Assembly: GCA_020636315.1 (NCBI GenBank)
Contig: JACJYA010000015.1
Location: forward strand, 62,001 to 126,000
Origin: Lewinellaceae bacterium
GTDB lineage: Bacteria; Bacteroidota; Bacteroidia; Chitinophagales; Saprospiraceae
Direction: 5' to 3'
DNA length: 64,000 nucleotides
Position 1 is the first letter of the stretch. Every line of letters begins with the position of its first letter. The notes under the pieces are model-generated. The model was not told the DNA's origin and searched no databases. It worked only from the letters and a program-made list of their open reading frames with translations. Shown in pieces: positions 61,721 through 64,000 of this stretch. Both the position numbers and the translations under genes were made by a program.

Positions 61721-62283
61721 GCCGATTGTCCTTTGTTGGTATTATAATAGGGTTCCAATGCAGCCTGCAGCTGTTCTCGGGCTTTGGCGAGCCTCCATTT
61801 GCTGGCGCTCACCGTGATGCCGATCATGGCGGCAACCTCCTCGTGTTTGTATCCGTCGATGACATACAGGCTGAATACAGCCCGCAGATAATCGGGCAGT
61901 TGCTGGATGTGGCGGAAGATGTCTTCCGCCTGCAGGCTGCTTTCGGCGGGGTTATATACCGGCCGGGCCTCGGCCGTTTCCAGGCTGTAATGCTCGCGGT
62001 AGCGCTGCTCCATGCGAAGGTGGTCCATCGTCACCCGAAAAGTGATGGTGGACATCCAACCGGCGAAACTGCCTGCTTCCTTGTAATTTTCCAGGTTTTT
62101 GAAAATCTGGAAAAAGGCCTGGTTGAGCAGGGCGTTGGCTTCCTCCCGGTTGCTGGTGTAGCGCATGGGAATGCCCAGCAGTTTGCCATAGTACCGCTGG
62201 TACAGGGCCTGCTGCGCGCGACGGTCGCCCTTCAGGCAACCGCGCCGCAACTCTCCGTCTGTACTGTTGGTTCCGTATGGCAT
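61717..62283 (-). CDS. ECF-type RNA polymerase sigma factor
   Basis: 188 aa. Region 2 (LYQRYYGKLLGIPMRYTSNREEANALLNQAFFQIFKNLENY...FAGWMSTITFRVTMDHLR) and region 4 HTH (LPDYLRAVFSLYVIDGYKHEEVAAMIGITVSASKWRLAKAREQL). Heads a unit with the candidate anti-sigma and two barrel genes. Second ECF system in the window; its partner differs from the zinc-finger one at 12.5 kb. Confidence 0.93.
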   Translation of the reverse strand: MPYGTNSTDGELRRGCLKGDRRAQQALYQRYYGKLLGIPMRYTSNREEANALLNQAFFQIFKNLENYKEAGSFAGWMSTITFRVTMDHLRMEQRYREHYSLETAEARPVYNPAESSLQAEDIFRHIQQLPDYLRAVFSLYVIDGYKHEEVAAMIGITVSASKWRLAKAREQLQAALEPYYNTNKGQSA

Positions 62284-62366
62284 TGTTTTCCGCTTTTACC
62301 TATACTATCGGCGGGAAGGAAAAAAGGGTTAGCGGAGATTGGATTTTTTTCAATTTTTTTTCAAAC

Positions 62367-63119
62367 TCACTCCCATACGTACTCATACTCGAACAGTTGG
62401 TACATCACAGCGAGGTTCAGGCCCAGGTCGAAGAAACCTTTCGAGTTGGAACCGATGAGCGGGCCATCCTGCTGCCATTCCAGGACAGGCATAAAAGAGA
62501 GGTGAACCTTTTCTGAGAGATAGGTTCTCAGCCCCAACCCGGAGCCGATTACCAGCGTAATGTCCTGATATGCTTCCCAGCGGGTGCGTTTGTCCTGTAA
62601 AGTGTTGGCCGTACCGGCGATGATGCCATCGGCGGAGGAATAAAGGGTATTGAGGTAAACGTTGGCTTCGGCAAAGGGGAACAGGAAGAGGCTGGCCTTC
62701 CCCTGAATAAAGTCAAAGCTGATACCGCCTCTGATGCCGATAAAGCGATCGGAGTAGGAATGGATAATGCCCTCTTCCAATGGTATTTGGAGCCATTGTC
62801 CATTTACGCGGGAAGTAAATTCCTGGCCGGGAGCCCACCTGTCAGGAAAAACAAGGCTATAGTCATTGACAAAAGACCACTTCAGGGTGGTGTAAGTAGC
62901 CGTTCCCCAGAAAAACCACCGGGAATCCGGAACCTGGTAATTAAAAACAAAGCCAGCGTCGGTTCCGTATTCACGCTGATAATCCAGGCCCGAAAGCCTT
63001 TCTTTGGAGACCGAAGTCAATATCCTTGTATTCATTCCGAAAAACAGGCCTGCAGATTCCTGGGCCAATCCGGAGTTGAAAGCCAGAAGGGTAAATAAGA
63101 GCGCATTAAGATATTTCAT
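62367..63119 (-). CDS. Outer-membrane beta-barrel-like protein (type 3)
   Basis: 250 aa. Signal peptide (MKYLNALLFTLLAFNSGLAQ) and amphipathic strands with a C-terminal aromatic-rich stretch (LNLAVMYQLFEYEYVWE). No family recognised. Begins 1 bp after the CBS/CorC gene stop, so translation may be coupled; ends 83 bp before the ECF sigma gene, which may have its own promoter. Confidence 0.72.
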   Translation of the reverse strand: MKYLNALLFTLLAFNSGLAQESAGLFFGMNTRILTSVSKERLSGLDYQREYGTDAGFVFNYQVPDSRWFFWGTATYTTLKWSFVNDYSLVFPDRWAPGQEFTSRVNGQWLQIPLEEGIIHSYSDRFIGIRGGISFDFIQGKASLFLFPFAEANVYLNTLYSSADGIIAGTANTLQDKRTRWEAYQDITLVIGSGLGLRTYLSEKVHLSFMPVLEWQQDGPLIGSNSKGFFDLGLNLAVMYQLFEYEYVWE

Positions 63120-63120
63120 T

Positions 63121-64000
63121 TCAGATGTTTTCTTCCTCTAACTTGATCACCCGGACGGTCTCGATCTTGGTCTCGCTCACCAGTTCCAGGATGAAACGGT
63201 AACCGTTCAGTTCCAGGACGGCGCCCCGCTCGGGGATAGCCTCGTGGGTCATGACCAGATAGCCGGACAGGGTATGGTATTCGCCTTCCGGAAGGCCCAG
63301 GTTGTATTTTTCGTTAAGATAGTCAATTTCCAGCCTACCTGAAAATATATATTCCTTTCCTTCGTGAATGACCGATTCTACGTATTCTTCCTGATCGTGT
63401 TCATCTTCGATCTCTCCGAAGATCTCCTCCAGGATGTCTTCCAGAGTGATGAGGCCGGAAACCCCGCCGTATTCATCCACTACAATGGCGATGTTGATGC
63501 GGTCGCGGATGAATTCGTTCAGCAGGTCGGTCACCCGCATGGCCTCGGGAACGAACGGCAGGTCCAGGATCAGTTTGCTGATGGATTTGGGCTGTTTGAG
63601 CAACTGCTGATGGTGGACGTACCCGAGCACGTTGTCGATGTCGTCTTTGGTGACGATGATCCGCGACAGCTTGGTCTCCCGAAAGAGCTGCTCCAGGTCT
63701 TCCACCGAGGCGCTCAGGTCGATGTTCTCGATCTCCGGCCGGGGCACCATGCATTCCCTTACCCGCACATCGCGCAGGTTGAGGGCCTTGCCGAAAAGCT
63801 CGCGGTCAATGTCTTCTTCGCTGTCGGTTTGGGTATCATTGATGAAGTTTTCCAGATCGAGCCGGGTGAAGGCGTTATCTACCTCTTCAATAGGAGTTCG
63901 CAGAACGCGGAGCAACAGGTTGGACAGGCGCGTCATCAACCAGGATGGAATAAGCAAAAGCAATCTGATCACTTTAAGCGGGTAGGCGAGAAAGTAGAGA
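63121..64000 (-). CDS. Hemolysin family (CNNM/CorC-type) protein, 3' part; 5' end outside window
   Basis: The frame runs open to the window edge and reads LYFLAYPLKVIRLLLLIPSWL there, the last membrane span of a CNNM domain. The GTG at 63972 is therefore internal, not a start. Two CBS repeats follow (DVRVRECMVPRPEIENIDL...KLSRIIVTKDDIDNVLGYVH; PFVPEAMRVTDLLNEF...IAIVVDEYGGVSGLITLEDILEEIFGEIEDEHD), then the CorC_HlyC domain (YIFSGRLEIDYLNEKYNLGLPEGEYHTLSGYLV...RFILELVSETKIETVRV). Inner-membrane metal transport or signalling; often encoded near gldE/mutY-like genes in this phylum. Confidence 0.92.
   Translation of the reverse strand, partial: LYFLAYPLKVIRLLLLIPSWLMTRLSNLLLRVLRTPIEEVDNAFTRLDLENFINDTQTDSEEDIDRELFGKALNLRDVRVRECMVPRPEIENIDLSASVEDLEQLFRETKLSRIIVTKDDIDNVLGYVHHQQLLKQPKSISKLILDLPFVPEAMRVTDLLNEFIRDRINIAIVVDEYGGVSGLITLEDILEEIFGEIEDEHDQEEYVESVIHEGKEYIFSGRLEIDYLNEKYNLGLPEGEYHTLSGYLVMTHEAIPERGAVLELNGYRFILELVSETKIETVRVIKLEEENI

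Noticed and set aside
63121..63972. GTG at 63972 as start of the CBS/CorC protein
   Set aside because: The frame stays open to the window edge and encodes the expected preceding membrane segment, so the gene is simply truncated.

Overview
The window is a gene-dense chromosomal segment (about 56 protein genes, no tRNA or rRNA seen) from a Bacteroidota bacterium, most likely of the Saprospiria (Lewinella/Phaeodactylibacter-like). The call rests on type IX secretion (T9SS): a PorQ gene and several secreted proteins ending in a T9SS sorting domain. It also rests on Bacteroidota-restricted families (DUF4837, DUF4270, DUF4290, DUF5687), on many TAnnTTTG promoter cores upstream of genes, and on the near absence of strong Shine-Dalgarno sequences. 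The genus is an inference.

Layout. 1-2.6 kb: tandem array of three paralogous secreted proteins with a CotH/HipA-like signature. 2.7-9.6 kb: a zinc alcohol dehydrogenase coupled to a DUF5995 gene, a large CotH/lamin-tail T9SS protein, an orphan LytTR regulator, DUF1761, and an acetyltransferase fused to a cyclic-nucleotide-binding domain. 9.6-10.5 kb: no genes, but a miniature inverted-repeat element with a 6-bp target duplication and, beside it, a candidate structured RNA with two hairpins carrying the same G-rich loop. 10.5-20.6 kb: htpG, an ECF sigma/anti-sigma pair, a DUF4837 lipoprotein, MoxR, a VanX-like dipeptidase and two glycosyltransferases. 20.6-27.6 kb: a minus-strand run of five exported proteins of unknown role, including an alpha/beta-hydrolase with an Asp where the nucleophile Ser is expected and a cysteine-repeat T9SS protein. 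28-37.4 kb: NHL propeller, ABC exporter, cold-shock-like protein, lpxD, thrS with a large leader hairpin, porQ, and a MORN-type lipoprotein. 37.6-42 kb: two-gene NAD-dependent formate dehydrogenase. 42-44.2 kb: small accessory patch (DUF5131 remnant, GIY-YIG nuclease, AAA ATPase with a nuclease-like tail).

44.2-52.2 kb is a cell-envelope/cofactor block: murA, DUF4290, glmS, DUF4270 and a GT5 glycosyltransferase, then panC and panD on the other strand. GlmS and MurA both feed UDP-GlcNAc/peptidoglycan synthesis. 52.2-58.7 kb: a MITE-like palindrome, a fused 2-oxoacid dehydrogenase E1, a GHMP (mevalonate-type) kinase, a tightly overlapping HIT / phosphoesterase / inositol-monophosphatase-family operon, and moaE, which supplies the molybdopterin that the formate dehydrogenase would use. 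58.7-64 kb: outer-membrane beta-barrel-like proteins around a second ECF sigma/membrane-protein pair, and a CBS/CorC protein cut by the window edge.

Strongest leads: the candidate RNA and neighbouring MITE at 9.7-10.1 kb, the secreted cluster at 20.6-27.6 kb, the GNAT-CNB fusion, and the thrS leader hairpin.
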